Shown here piece by piece: positions 50,507-59,383 of a DNA stretch of 64,000 nt (the first letter of the stretch is position 1; every line of letters begins with the position of its first letter). The stretch spans positions 1 through 64,000 of the forward strand of contig NZ_JBEZFP010000003.1 in the NCBI RefSeq assembly GCF_040649515.1, in the 5' to 3' direction. The stretch comes from Yinghuangia elevatio (GTDB taxonomy: Bacteria; Actinomycetota; Actinomycetes; Streptomycetales; Streptomycetaceae). The position numbers and the translations under genes were made by a program. Under the pieces are notes generated by a model that worked only from the letters and a program-made list of their open reading frames with translations, had not been told where the DNA came from and did not search any database.

Positions 50507-52630
50507 TCAGATGTCGAGGAAGCGGACGTCCTTGGCATTGCGCTGGATGAAGTGGCGGCGTGCTTCGACGTCCTCGCCCATCAGGACGGAGAACAGGTCG
50601 TCGGCGACGGCCGCGTCGTCGAGGGTGACCCGGCCCAGGACCCGGTGGTCCACGTCCATCGTGGTCACGCGCAGTTCCTCGGCGTTCATCTCGCCCAGGC
50701 CCTTGAAGCGCTGGACGGAGTCGTCGGTCACGCGGCGCCCGGCCTGCCGGCCCCGTTCGACGAGCATCGTGCGCTCGCGGTCGGAGTAGGCGTATTCGAC
50801 GTGCTCCCGGGCCCACTTGATCTTGTAGAGCGGCGGGCGGGAGAGGTAGACGTGGCCTCCCTCGACCAGCGGCCGCATGAAGCGGAAGAGGAAGGTCAGC
50901 AGCAGGGTGTTGATGTGCTGGCCGTCGACGTCGGCGTCCGCCATCAAGATGATCTTGTGATAGCGCAGCCGGGCGATGTCGAAGTCCTCGTGCACGCCCG
51001 CGCCGAGCGCGGAGATGATCGCCTGGATCTCCTGGTTGTGGAGGATCTTGTCGATCCTGGCCTTCTCGACGTTGAGGATCTTGCCGCGGATCGGCAGGAT
51101 CGCCTGGTACCGCGGGTTGCGGCCGGACTTCGCCGAGCCGCCCGCGGAGTCGCCCTCGACGATGAAGATCTCCGACCGCGCGGGGTCGTTCGACTGGCAG
51201 TCGGCCAGCTTGCCCGGCAGCGCCGCGGATTCCAGCAGGCCCTTCCGACGGGTCAGGTCGCGCACCTTGCGGGCCGCGACCCGGGCCGTGGCAGCCTGGA
51301 CGGCCTTGCGGACGATGTCGGCGGCCTCGTTCGGATTGCGGTCGAACCAGTCGGCCAGGTGCTCGTGCACGACCTTGTGCACGAAGGTCCGGGCCTCGGT
51401 GTTGCCGAGCTTGGTCTTGGTCTGGCCCTCGAACTGCGGCTCGCCGAGCTTGACCGAGATGATCGCGGCCAGGCCCTCGCGGATGTCCTCGCCGGCGAGG
51501 TTGGCGTCCTTGTCCCGCAGCAGCTTCCGCTCCCGCGCGTAGCGGTTGACGACGTTGGTCAGCGCCGTGCGGAAGCCCTCCTCGTGTGTGCCGCCCTCGT
51601 GCGTGTGGATGGCGTTGGCGTACGAGTAGACGCTGTCGGCGTACTGGCTGTTCCACTGCAACGCGACCTCGACCGACAGCAGCCGCCCGGCCGCCTCGGC
51701 GCCGAAGGAGATCACCGAGGGGTGCACCAACTCGCCCTTGCGCGCGTTGAGGTAGGCGACGAAGTCGGTGATGCCGCCGTCATAGCGGTACGAGACCGTC
51801 CGCGCCGGCTGCTCCCCGGCGGTGGTCCGGCCGGCCCGGTCGGCCGCGGACGTGGCACGCGCGGAGGGCCGTTCGTCGGTCAGGGTCAGGGTGAGCCCCC
51901 GGTTGAGGAACGCCATCTCCTGGAAGCGTCGGGCCAGCGTCTCGAAGGAGTAGTTGGTGGTCTCGAAGATCGCCGGGTCCGCCCAGAAGGTCAGCGACGT
52001 GCCCGTGCGGGAGGTTGCTTCGCGACGGGCGAGCGGGGCAACGGGGGTGCCGTCCTTGTAGTCCTGCGTCCACCGGTGGCCGTCGGTCCGGATCTCCGCC
52101 GACAACCGGGTCGACAGGGCGTTGACCACCGACAGGCCCACGCCGTGCAAACCGCCGGAGACCGCATAGCCCCCGCCGCCGAACTTCCCGCCCGCGTGCA
52201 GGACGGTCAGGACGACCTCGACGGCCGGCCGTTTCTCCACCGGGTGCATGCCGACCGGGATGCCGCGGCCGTTGTCGACCACCCGTACCCCGCCGTCGGC
52301 CAGGACGGTCACGTCGATCCGGTCGGCCACCCCGGCCAGCGCCTCGTCCACGGAGTTGTCCACGAGTTCCTGCACGAGATGGTGCAGTCCCCGCTCGCCC
52401 GTGGAACCGATGAACATCCCGGGCCGCTTGCGTACGGCGCGGAGTCCGTCCAGGACGGTGATCGCGTTGGCGTCGTAGGCCGCTGACCCGGCACGGCCGG
52501 TCCGCTCGGATCCAAGGGCGTCGGTGTCGATGCCCGTGCCGATGTCAGCGCCGGCATCGGGATCGGTGCCGGCGTCGGTGTCGGCGTCGGTGTCGGTGTC
52601 GGCGTCGGTGCGGGTGCCGTAAGTGGTCAC
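50507..52630 (-). CDS. gyrB2: Second GyrB-type topoisomerase II subunit B
   Basis: A 707-aa type IIA topoisomerase B subunit. The ATPase domain shows LRAVRKRPGMFIGSTGERGL and DNGRGIPVGMHPVEKRP. The transducer follows, and then the TOPRIM domain with IFIVEGDSAGGSAKSGR and ILMADADVDGQHI. The C-terminal block ends GEDVEARRHFIQRNAKDVRF. The motifs HRWTQDYKDG and NPRYQAILPIRGKILNVEKA are GyrB-like rather than ParE-like. No gyrA, recF or dnaN is adjacent, so this is a GyrB paralogue outside the usual locus. Such extra copies can give aminocoumarin resistance. The start is the GTG at 52630. The first 45 residues are Asp/Thr/Ala repeats. Confidence 0.88.
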   Translation of the reverse strand: MTTYGTRTDADTDTDADTDAGTDPDAGADIGTGIDTDALGSERTGRAGSAAYDANAITVLDGLRAVRKRPGMFIGSTGERGLHHLVQELVDNSVDEALAGVADRIDVTVLADGGVRVVDNGRGIPVGMHPVEKRPAVEVVLTVLHAGGKFGGGGYAVSGGLHGVGLSVVNALSTRLSAEIRTDGHRWTQDYKDGTPVAPLARREATSRTGTSLTFWADPAIFETTNYSFETLARRFQEMAFLNRGLTLTLTDERPSARATSAADRAGRTTAGEQPARTVSYRYDGGITDFVAYLNARKGELVHPSVISFGAEAAGRLLSVEVALQWNSQYADSVYSYANAIHTHEGGTHEEGFRTALTNVVNRYARERKLLRDKDANLAGEDIREGLAAIISVKLGEPQFEGQTKTKLGNTEARTFVHKVVHEHLADWFDRNPNEAADIVRKAVQAATARVAARKVRDLTRRKGLLESAALPGKLADCQSNDPARSEIFIVEGDSAGGSAKSGRNPRYQAILPIRGKILNVEKARIDKILHNQEIQAIISALGAGVHEDFDIARLRYHKIILMADADVDGQHINTLLLTFLFRFMRPLVEGGHVYLSRPPLYKIKWAREHVEYAYSDRERTMLVERGRQAGRRVTDDSVQRFKGLGEMNAEELRVTTMDVDHRVLGRVTLDDAAVADDLFSVLMGEDVEARRHFIQRNAKDVRFLDI
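52571..52610. repeat. 6-bp repeats encoding the TD/AD tail of GyrB2
   Basis: Alternating gtcggt and gtcggc hexamers encode Thr-Asp and Ala-Asp dipeptides at the start of GyrB2. Confidence 0.85.
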
Positions 52631-53318
52631 AGATGCTCTCTTTCGGGCATGGCGGACCGCACTCCGGCACCTCGGTGCGGGAGCGGCCGGACAACTGGCG
52701 GGAACGTGATGCGGCAGCACACGGGCAACACACGGACAACACAAAGAGGACCCCCGAGGCCTCAGGGGTCGGGACCAGTGGCCGCCGAAACTCCTTCCAG
52801 GATACCGAAGATGCCCCTTGCCTTCGGGTCAGGAGGATGTCTGAATGCCTCCAGGATCGCCGTTCTCCCCCATGGTTGATCCCCCCTATACATGGACCCC
52901 GAAAAATGCTCTGGTGGGTCACGCAGCGACTTTCCCGATGCCCTGCCGCGGAGCGCTACCGGCACTTTCTTCGGGCGGCTCTCCCCGCACGCGTGTCGTG
53001 CCGCTTCAGGCCCGCTCGCGGCCCGAGCGGCGAACACCCGTCCGACGGACGGCCCGTGGAATGAGGGTGCTCCCTCGACTCGTGAGCGGACCGCGGCATC
53101 GTGGAACCCGGTTCATCCCGCACGCGTCTCAACGCTGTGAAGGTTCCGCGACACCTGCCGCGGAGGGGGAACACCGTGGGCGCGCGCGTCCCCGGGCCGG
53201 TACTCTGCCTCAGGCAGCAGGGGGATTCCGGACGCGGCGATCTGCGTCCCCGGGTGGCTGCGCTCGCGTCGGCCGCACGGGCCGACGCCAGGTCTGTCGC
53301 AGCGAGGAACCGGCGGGG
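52631..53318. other. Divergent intergenic region, no gene seen
   Basis: This 688-bp region lies between gyrB2 and the kinase gene. An 11-bp direct repeat (acacgggcaac/acacggacaac, 52719-52740) lies about 90 bp upstream of gyrB2. Open frames here lack ribosome-binding sites and recognisable protein features, so I call none. Confidence 0.5.
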
Positions 53319-56027
53319 ATGATGGGCGGTGGTGGGGGAGAATTCGGGGGGATTGTGGCGGAACACGAGTGGCCGGGTGAACCTCTGGCCAAAGGCGACC
53401 CGACCCGCATCGGGCCCTACACGGTTCTCGGCCGCCTGGGGGCGGGCGGCATGGGCCGGATCTACCTGGGCCGTTCACCGTTCGGCCGGCTGGTCGCGAT
53501 CAAGACGATCCGCTCCGAACTGGGCGGCGACCCCGGCTTCCGGGCGCGCTTCGCGCAGGAGGTGGCCGCGGCCCGACGGGTGAGCGGCGTGTTCACCGCC
53601 GCCGTCGTCAACGCCGACCCGGACGCCGCCGTGCCGTGGCTCGCGACCGCGTACGTCCCGGCCCCCTCGTTGGAGACATTGGTCCGCTCGTGCGGTCCGC
53701 TCCCGGCGAGCGCGGTGCGCTGGCTGGCCGCCGGCATCGCCGAGGCGCTGGAGTCGGTGCACGCGGCCGGCCTGGTGCACCGCGACCTCAAGCCGTCCAA
53801 CGTGCTGGTGGCCAGCGACGGCCCCAAGGTGATCGACTTCGGCATCTCGCGCGCGGCCGACTTCGGCTCGCTGACGATGACCGGCGTAGCCGTCGGCACC
53901 CCCGCCTACATGTCGCCCGAACAAGCCCAGGGCGTACGCGACATCACGCCGGCCAGCGACATGTTCTCGCTCGGCGCGACCCTCGTGTACGCGGCGACCG
54001 CGCACTCCCCCTACCCGGACCGCAAGCCCGCCGAGGCGCTGCTGCGCCTGGTGACGGGCTCCGCCGACCTGACGGGGCTGCCGGACGAGCTGCACGACCT
54101 CATCAACTCGTGCATGCAGCGCTCCCCCGAACACCGCCCCTCGCCGACCGCGCTCCTGACCTCGGTGGCTCCGCTGCTCGACTCGGAGAGCGGCTACACC
54201 GGGGACAGCCGACTGCCCGAGGCCGCCGCCGCGATGGTGGAGCGGTTCGAGCGGCAGTACCGCCCGGCCGGCGCGCGCACCCCGCCGGTCCCCGAGCCGC
54301 AGCCGGCCCCGGACGTGCCGGACGAGGAAGCCCCGGGCCGGATCAGCGACGACGACTGGGGCAAGCTCCCGGCCCAGGTGCGCGAGGAGCCGCCGCCGCG
54401 CGACGACGGCGGGCGCCGCTCCGACCACGCAGCCGACCGGCCGGGCCCGGCGCCGACCACGCCGGACGGCCCGCAGGGGCCCGGGCAGCAGCACGGGCAC
54501 CAGCCCCAACCGCAGCCGCAGCCGCACGCGGCCCAGCACGGCCGGCACGAGCAGCATGCGCAGCACGGCGGACAGGCCGCGCACGGGCAGCAGTCCCCGC
54601 CGCGACCGCCCGTCGGTCCGCCGCCGGTGCCGCGCCCGCAGAACCCGGGCGGCGGCTCGTCGTTCCCGCCGCCGCAGCCGCGTCCCCAGCAGCACGGACA
54701 GCCCCACGGGCAGCCGCAGGGGCAGCCCCAGCCGCACGGACAGCCGCCGCCGTACGGCCCGCCGCCCGGCCAGTCGGGTCCGGGCGGGCAGCAGCAGGAT
54801 CGGCAGTACCCGGGCCAGGGGTCACCGTACGACCAGTCCGGCCGACCGCAGCCCCAGCCTCCCGCGAACCAGCAGCACGGGGCCGGGGGTTCGGCCCCGT
54901 CGGGGTCGCCGGTGGCGGCGCTGCCGACCGAACTGGCCTTCCGCAAGGGGCCGCCGCCCGCCGCACCGACGTACGTCGCCGGTGCGGACGACGCGCCGCG
55001 CCAGCACCCGCCGACCCCGCGCACGCCGACCGGACCCATGGAGGCCCCGACGTCCCAGCCGTGGCGGTTCGCCGCGACGGCGGAGATCGTGGCACCGCCG
55101 GTGCGGGCGGGCGGTGCGCGTACCTCGCGCGTCCACGTGCACAGCAAGGACAACGGCCTGCACACGCTGCACCTGGCCACGCGGGAATGGCGGTTCGACA
55201 GCAGCGGTTGGTCGCATCCGCCCGCGGTCGAGGGCGACATGATGTACCTCAGCAGCCAGGACAACCACCTGTACGCCCTGGAGTTGACGAGCCGTCAGTG
55301 GCGGTGGAGCTTCCCGACGGGCGGCGAGGTGGTGGCCGCTCCGGTCGTCGCGAACGGCACGGTCTACTTCGGCAGCAGCGACAACGCCGTGTACGCCGTC
55401 GAGGCCGCGACCGGCCGGTGCCGCTGGCGGCACCAGACCAGCGGCTGGGCGACGTCGCCGACGGTGGTCGACGGCACGGTCTACTTCGGCAGCAGCGACC
55501 GCTGCGTCTACGCCGTGGACGCCGCGACCGGCTGGGCCCGCTGGCGCTACCAGACCGGCGGCTGGGTGTCGGCGCCGACCGTGTCGGGCGGCATCGTGCA
55601 CATCGGCAGCACCGACCACTACCTCTACCTGCTGGACGCCGCGGCGGGGACACTGCGCGGATGGTTCGCCGCCAACGGTCCGGTCGCCCAGCCCGCGGCC
55701 GCGGCCGGCATGTCGTTCTTCGGCAGCGGCGACGGCGGGCTGTACGCGATCGACGTCAACACCCAGCGGTGCGTGTGGCGTTACAACACCGACGGCTGGG
55801 TGACCTCGCCGGTCGTCGCGGGCGACACGGTGTTCGCGGGCAGCAGCGACCACTCGATCGTGGCGGTCGGCACGAGCGGTGAGCCGCGCTGGAAGTTCCA
55901 GACCGGCGGACGCGTCACCTCGCCGATCGTGGCGGACGGACTGGTCTTCGTCGGCAGCACGGACCGGCACCTGTACGTGATGGACGCGGCCACCGGCGGG
56001 GCGCCGCGTACCGCGCGCGGCAATTGA
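53319..56027 (+). CDS. Ser/Thr protein kinase with PQQ-type beta-propeller
   Basis: A 902-aa protein with a Hanks-type kinase domain at about residues 28-285: Gly loop GRLGAGGMGRIY, VAIKTI Lys, HRDLKPSN, DFGISRA, and GTPAYMSPEQ in place of APE. A Pro/Gln/His-rich disordered linker spans about 290-580 (QQHGHQPQPQPQ-type repeats). Eight or so beta-propeller repeats run from about 580 to the end, each with a core like WRWSFPTGGEVVAAPVV...GTVYFGSSDNAVYAVEA. No transmembrane helix is visible, so kinase and propeller both seem cytoplasmic, unlike PknB-type receptors. The start could be the ATG at 53319 or 53322, or the GTG at 53355. It would phosphorylate Ser/Thr on partners bound by the propeller. 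Confidence 0.9.
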   Translation: MMGGGGGEFGGIVAEHEWPGEPLAKGDPTRIGPYTVLGRLGAGGMGRIYLGRSPFGRLVAIKTIRSELGGDPGFRARFAQEVAAARRVSGVFTAAVVNADPDAAVPWLATAYVPAPSLETLVRSCGPLPASAVRWLAAGIAEALESVHAAGLVHRDLKPSNVLVASDGPKVIDFGISRAADFGSLTMTGVAVGTPAYMSPEQAQGVRDITPASDMFSLGATLVYAATAHSPYPDRKPAEALLRLVTGSADLTGLPDELHDLINSCMQRSPEHRPSPTALLTSVAPLLDSESGYTGDSRLPEAAAAMVERFERQYRPAGARTPPVPEPQPAPDVPDEEAPGRISDDDWGKLPAQVREEPPPRDDGGRRSDHAADRPGPAPTTPDGPQGPGQQHGHQPQPQPQPHAAQHGRHEQHAQHGGQAAHGQQSPPRPPVGPPPVPRPQNPGGGSSFPPPQPRPQQHGQPHGQPQGQPQPHGQPPPYGPPPGQSGPGGQQQDRQYPGQGSPYDQSGRPQPQPPANQQHGAGGSAPSGSPVAALPTELAFRKGPPPAAPTYVAGADDAPRQHPPTPRTPTGPMEAPTSQPWRFAATAEIVAPPVRAGGARTSRVHVHSKDNGLHTLHLATREWRFDSSGWSHPPAVEGDMMYLSSQDNHLYALELTSRQWRWSFPTGGEVVAAPVVANGTVYFGSSDNAVYAVEAATGRCRWRHQTSGWATSPTVVDGTVYFGSSDRCVYAVDAATGWARWRYQTGGWVSAPTVSGGIVHIGSTDHYLYLLDAAAGTLRGWFAANGPVAQPAAAAGMSFFGSGDGGLYAIDVNTQRCVWRYNTDGWVTSPVVAGDTVFAGSSDHSIVAVGTSGEPRWKFQTGGRVTSPIVADGLVFVGSTDRHLYVMDAATGGAPRTARGN

Positions 56028-56110
56028 GTGCCGTCCCACAAAGCCCGATAGGCAACTGACCGGTTATCTCAGCGAGTTCATGATCACAGCGCCATCGGCG
56101 CAGGTCGCTT

Positions 56111-56142
56111 CGGCCCCGGTGAACAACTGTTCACCGGGGCCG
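56111..56142. promoter_or_regulatory. 15-bp palindrome before the ABC operon
   Basis: CGGCCCCGGTGAACA (56111-56125) and TGTTCACCGGGGCCG (56128-56142) are perfect inverted arms with a 2-nt centre. It may be the kinase gene's terminator (84 nt after its stop) or an operator for the ABC operon (about 100 nt before its start). The core reads GAAC-AACT-GTTC. Confidence 0.65.
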
Positions 56143-56240
56143 GAATGCGTCCGGTGATCGTTCGTGTCACGGTCGCATCACAAACCTACCTATCGCTAAG
56201 TAACAGTCGTACAGTCTGCGCACCGGAGTCCGGCAGGCCC

Positions 56241-57245
56241 GTGAACCCAAGGTCGGTGGTGACCCAGGTGCGCTTCCTGTTCCGACGTATCGGCTTCTAC
56301 GCGGTGACCGCGTGGGCGGCGATCACGATGAACTTCCTCATTCCCCGGCTCATGCCGGGGAGTCCCGAGAACACTGTCCTCTCCCGTTTCCAGGGCTCGG
56401 TGTCCCAAGAGCAAATCGACGCCGTGAAAGCCCAGTTGGGGGTGAGCGACGCAAGTCTGCTGTCCCAGTACGGGACCTATTGGAAGGACCTGCTCTCTGG
56501 CGATCTCGGCGTCTCCGTCTCGTACTTCCCCGGCGACGTCAGCGAGGTGATCGGCCAGGGGGTGTGGTGGACCGTCATCCTCATCGGCGTCGCGACGCTG
56601 ATCAGCTTCGTGCTGGGCACCTTCCTCGGCGTCCTCGCCGCCTGGAAGCGCGGCTCGCGGCTGGACGCGCTGCTGCCGCTCACAACGTTCCTGTCCGCCG
56701 TCCCGTACTTCTGGATCGCCCTGGTCGCACTCAGCGTCCTCGGCGTCGAGATGGGGATGTTCCCGATCACCGGCGGCTACCGGCCCGAGCTCCAGGTGGG
56801 CTGGAGCGCGGAGTTCATCTCCAGCGCGCTCAGCCACTCGGTGCTCCCGGCCTTCACGATCATCGTCAGCTCCATCGCCGGATGGCTGCTCGGCATGCGC
56901 AACATGATGCTGACGACCATCTCGGAAGACTACGTCCTGGTCGCGGAGGCCAAGGGGCTGCGCACCCGGCGCGTGATGCTCGCGTACGCGGCCCGCAACG
57001 CCCTCCTGCCGAACATCTCCGGCTTCGCGATGTCGCTCGGCTTCATCGTGAGCGGGTCGATCGTCACCGAGACCGTCTTCTCGTACCCCGGCATCGGGTT
57101 CCTGCTCTTCAACGCGGTGCTCAACAACGACTACCCGCTGATGCAGGGGATCTTCCTGATCATCACCCTCATGGTGCTGTTCGCCAACCTCATCGTGGAC
57201 CTCTGCTACGTGGTCCTCGATCCGCGCATCCGACAGGAGGCCTGA
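56241..57245 (+). CDS. ABC transporter permease, DppB/OppB type
   Basis: A 334-aa inner-membrane permease for a family-5-type (peptide/oligosaccharide) ABC importer. The N-terminal helix has the RRIGFYAVTAWAAITMNFLI pattern, a long periplasmic loop follows, and about five more helices come after it. The EAA-like coupling loop reads ISEDYVLVAEAKGLRTRRVM. The GTG at 56241 is preferred; the frame is open to 56145 and a GTG at 56259 is also possible. It is the first gene of a tight five-gene operon: 3 bp to the next permease, then overlaps. Confidence 0.92.
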   Translation: MNPRSVVTQVRFLFRRIGFYAVTAWAAITMNFLIPRLMPGSPENTVLSRFQGSVSQEQIDAVKAQLGVSDASLLSQYGTYWKDLLSGDLGVSVSYFPGDVSEVIGQGVWWTVILIGVATLISFVLGTFLGVLAAWKRGSRLDALLPLTTFLSAVPYFWIALVALSVLGVEMGMFPITGGYRPELQVGWSAEFISSALSHSVLPAFTIIVSSIAGWLLGMRNMMLTTISEDYVLVAEAKGLRTRRVMLAYAARNALLPNISGFAMSLGFIVSGSIVTETVFSYPGIGFLLFNAVLNNDYPLMQGIFLIITLMVLFANLIVDLCYVVLDPRIRQEA

Positions 57246-57248
57246 CCC

Positions 57249-58289
57249 ATGGCGGCAACGGCCACCCTCGCGACCGCGGAGACGCAGCCGGCCCCCGCAC
57301 GGGCCCGCCGCGGCATCCCGCTGCTGCGCTCCGGCAAGGCGGTCGCCGGACTGGTCATCTTCGGGACGTTCGTGCTCCTGGCCGTCATCGGCCCGTGGAT
57401 CGCCCCGCACGACCCGTCGAAGACAGGCGGCCCAATCCTGCAATCCCCGTCCGGGGAACACCTGTTGGGGACCACGCAGTCGGGGCAGGACATCCTGTCG
57501 CAAGTGCTGGAGGGCGCGCGTACGTCGATGCTCGTCGGGCTGGTCGCGGCAACCTTCGCGACCGCCCTGGCCATCCTCATCGGTGTCACCGCGGGCTATG
57601 TCGGCGGCTGGGTGGACGACACCCTGTCGATGCTGACCAACATCTTCCTGGTCATCCCGGCACTCCCGCTGACCATCGTGCTGACCGGATACCTGGAAGG
57701 CGGCGGGTGGTTCCCGATCGCCGTGGTCATCAGCGTCACCGGATGGGCCTTCGGCGCCCGCCTGCAACGCGCCCAGACCCTTTCGCTGCGCAACCGCGAC
57801 TACATCAAGGCCGCGAAGGCGATCGGTGAACGCCCGTGGCGCATCGTCACCGTCGAACTGGTGCCGAACCTCGGCGCGATCATCATCTCCGGCTTCCTCT
57901 TCACGTTCATCTTCGCCATCCTCACCGAGGCCAGCCTGTCGTTCCTGGGCCTCGGCGACCTCGGCGGCACGTGGAGCTGGGGCACGACGCTCTACTGGGC
58001 GCAGAACTCCAGCGCCTTCACCACCGGCGCGTGGTGGTGGTACATCCCGCCCGGGCTGTGCATCGCACTCGTGGGCGCCAGCCTCTCGCTCGTCAACTTC
58101 GGTGCGGACGAACTCATGAACCCGCGCCTGTCCCCGGTGGCCAAGCGCGAGCGCAAGCGCCGCCGCCACGCCGCCGGCCCCGTTCTCGGCGCCGCGACCG
58201 GTGCGGCGGCCGGGGCCGACGGGCCCGTCCCGCCGGCCCGGGGCGACGCGCCGGTGCCCGCCTCCGCAGGAAAGGAACCGACGCCGTGA
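57249..58289 (+). CDS. ABC transporter permease, DppC/OppC type
   Basis: A 346-aa permease, the second membrane subunit of the importer. The OppC-type N-terminal helix (VIFGTFVLLAVIGPWIAPHD), GTTQSGQDILSQVLEGARTS and the coupling loop LRNRDYIKAAKAIGERPWRI are all present, with five helices beyond the first. The C-terminal 50 residues are Ala/Gly/Pro-rich and disordered, longer than usual. The ATG at 57249 follows AGGAGG. It overlaps the next gene's GTG start by four bases. Confidence 0.92.
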   Translation: MAATATLATAETQPAPARARRGIPLLRSGKAVAGLVIFGTFVLLAVIGPWIAPHDPSKTGGPILQSPSGEHLLGTTQSGQDILSQVLEGARTSMLVGLVAATFATALAILIGVTAGYVGGWVDDTLSMLTNIFLVIPALPLTIVLTGYLEGGGWFPIAVVISVTGWAFGARLQRAQTLSLRNRDYIKAAKAIGERPWRIVTVELVPNLGAIIISGFLFTFIFAILTEASLSFLGLGDLGGTWSWGTTLYWAQNSSAFTTGAWWWYIPPGLCIALVGASLSLVNFGADELMNPRLSPVAKRERKRRRHAAGPVLGAATGAAAGADGPVPPARGDAPVPASAGKEPTP

Positions 58290-59383
58290 CCGCGACCGAG
58301 ATCACCGCCGCATCCGCGGCACCGGCCGACCGCCCGGCTCTCGGGCGCGAACCCCTGCTGGAGATCCGGGGCCTCACCGTCGACTACGGCGAGGGTCCGG
58401 GGGCCGTGCACGCGGTCGACAACGTGGACATCACCCTGCACCGGTCCGAAACCCTCGGTCTGGCCGGGGAGTCCGGGTCGGGCAAGTCGACGCTCGCCCA
58501 TGCGGTCACCAGGCTGCTGCGGCCGCCGGGGGCGATCACCGGCGGCCAGGTCCTCTACCACCGCCGAGCCAAGGAGGGCGCCGCGGCCGGCGGACACGTG
58601 TCGGCTCCGGTCGACGTACTCGCCATGAACCGCGCCGAACTCCGGGCGTTCCGCTGGGAGGAGATCGCGATCGTCTTCCAGAGCGCGATGAACGCGCTCA
58701 ATCCGGTGCACAATGTGGTCGCCCAGATCAGCGACACCCTGCGCGCCCACCGGCCGGGCATCACGAAAGCCGAATGCCGGGAGCGGGCGGCGCAGTTGCT
58801 GACGACCGTGGGGGTGCCGGCGGCACGGATGCGGGCCTACCCGCACGAACTCTCGGGCGGCATGCGGCAGCGCGTGATGATCGCGATGGCGCTGGCCCTT
58901 GACCCCGACGTGCTGGTGCTCGACGAGCCGACCACCGCGCTGGACGTCGTGGTGCAGCGCGATGTCCTCGCGGAACTCGTGCGGCTGCGCGAGGAGTTCG
59001 GGTTCGCCGTGCTGTTCATCACGCACGACCTGTCGCTGCTGCTCGAAGTGGCCGACCGGGTCGCGATCATGTACGCGGGGCGCCTCGTCGAGTCGGCGCC
59101 CGCCTACGAGATCTACCACGACCCCCAACACCCCTATACCAAGGGGCTCGTGGGGTCCTTCCCGCCGCTGCGCGGGCCACGCCGCGAACTGACGGGTATC
59201 GGGGGCTCGCCCCCGGACCTGCGCTCGCTGCCGCCCGGTTGCGCGTTCTCGCCGCGCTGCGGCCACGCGTTCGACCGCTGCACGCGGGACGTTCCGCTGC
59301 TGCGGGTTCCCCCGGACGATCCCGAGCGCCTGGTCGCGTGCCACCTGGACGATCCGAACGGGAGCGCCGATGACAACCCCTGA
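58286..59383 (+). CDS. ABC transporter ATPase, DppD/OppD type
   Basis: A 365-aa ATPase subunit. Walker A is GESGSGKST at about residue 62, the Q-loop region reads IVFQSAMNALNPV, the signature is LSGGMRQR, Walker B is VLVLDEPTTALD, and the switch His lies in FITHDLSLLLE. The C-terminal oligopeptide-transporter extension has CAFSPRCGHAFDRC. It powers import through the two permeases. Start is the GTG at 58286 (GTGA overlap with the upstream stop). It overlaps the second ATPase by 14 bp. Confidence 0.94.
   Translation: MTATEITAASAAPADRPALGREPLLEIRGLTVDYGEGPGAVHAVDNVDITLHRSETLGLAGESGSGKSTLAHAVTRLLRPPGAITGGQVLYHRRAKEGAAAGGHVSAPVDVLAMNRAELRAFRWEEIAIVFQSAMNALNPVHNVVAQISDTLRAHRPGITKAECRERAAQLLTTVGVPAARMRAYPHELSGGMRQRVMIAMALALDPDVLVLDEPTTALDVVVQRDVLAELVRLREEFGFAVLFITHDLSLLLEVADRVAIMYAGRLVESAPAYEIYHDPQHPYTKGLVGSFPPLRGPRRELTGIGGSPPDLRSLPPGCAFSPRCGHAFDRCTRDVPLLRVPPDDPERLVACHLDDPNGSADDNP

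Noticed and set aside
50507..52630. ParE (topoisomerase IV subunit B)
   Set aside because: Sequence around the transducer and TOPRIM domains follows actinobacterial GyrB, and no parC is adjacent.
52633..53064. Small plus-strand open frames in the gyrB2-kinase gap
   Set aside because: No ribosome-binding site and no protein-like features; the region is better read as divergent promoters.
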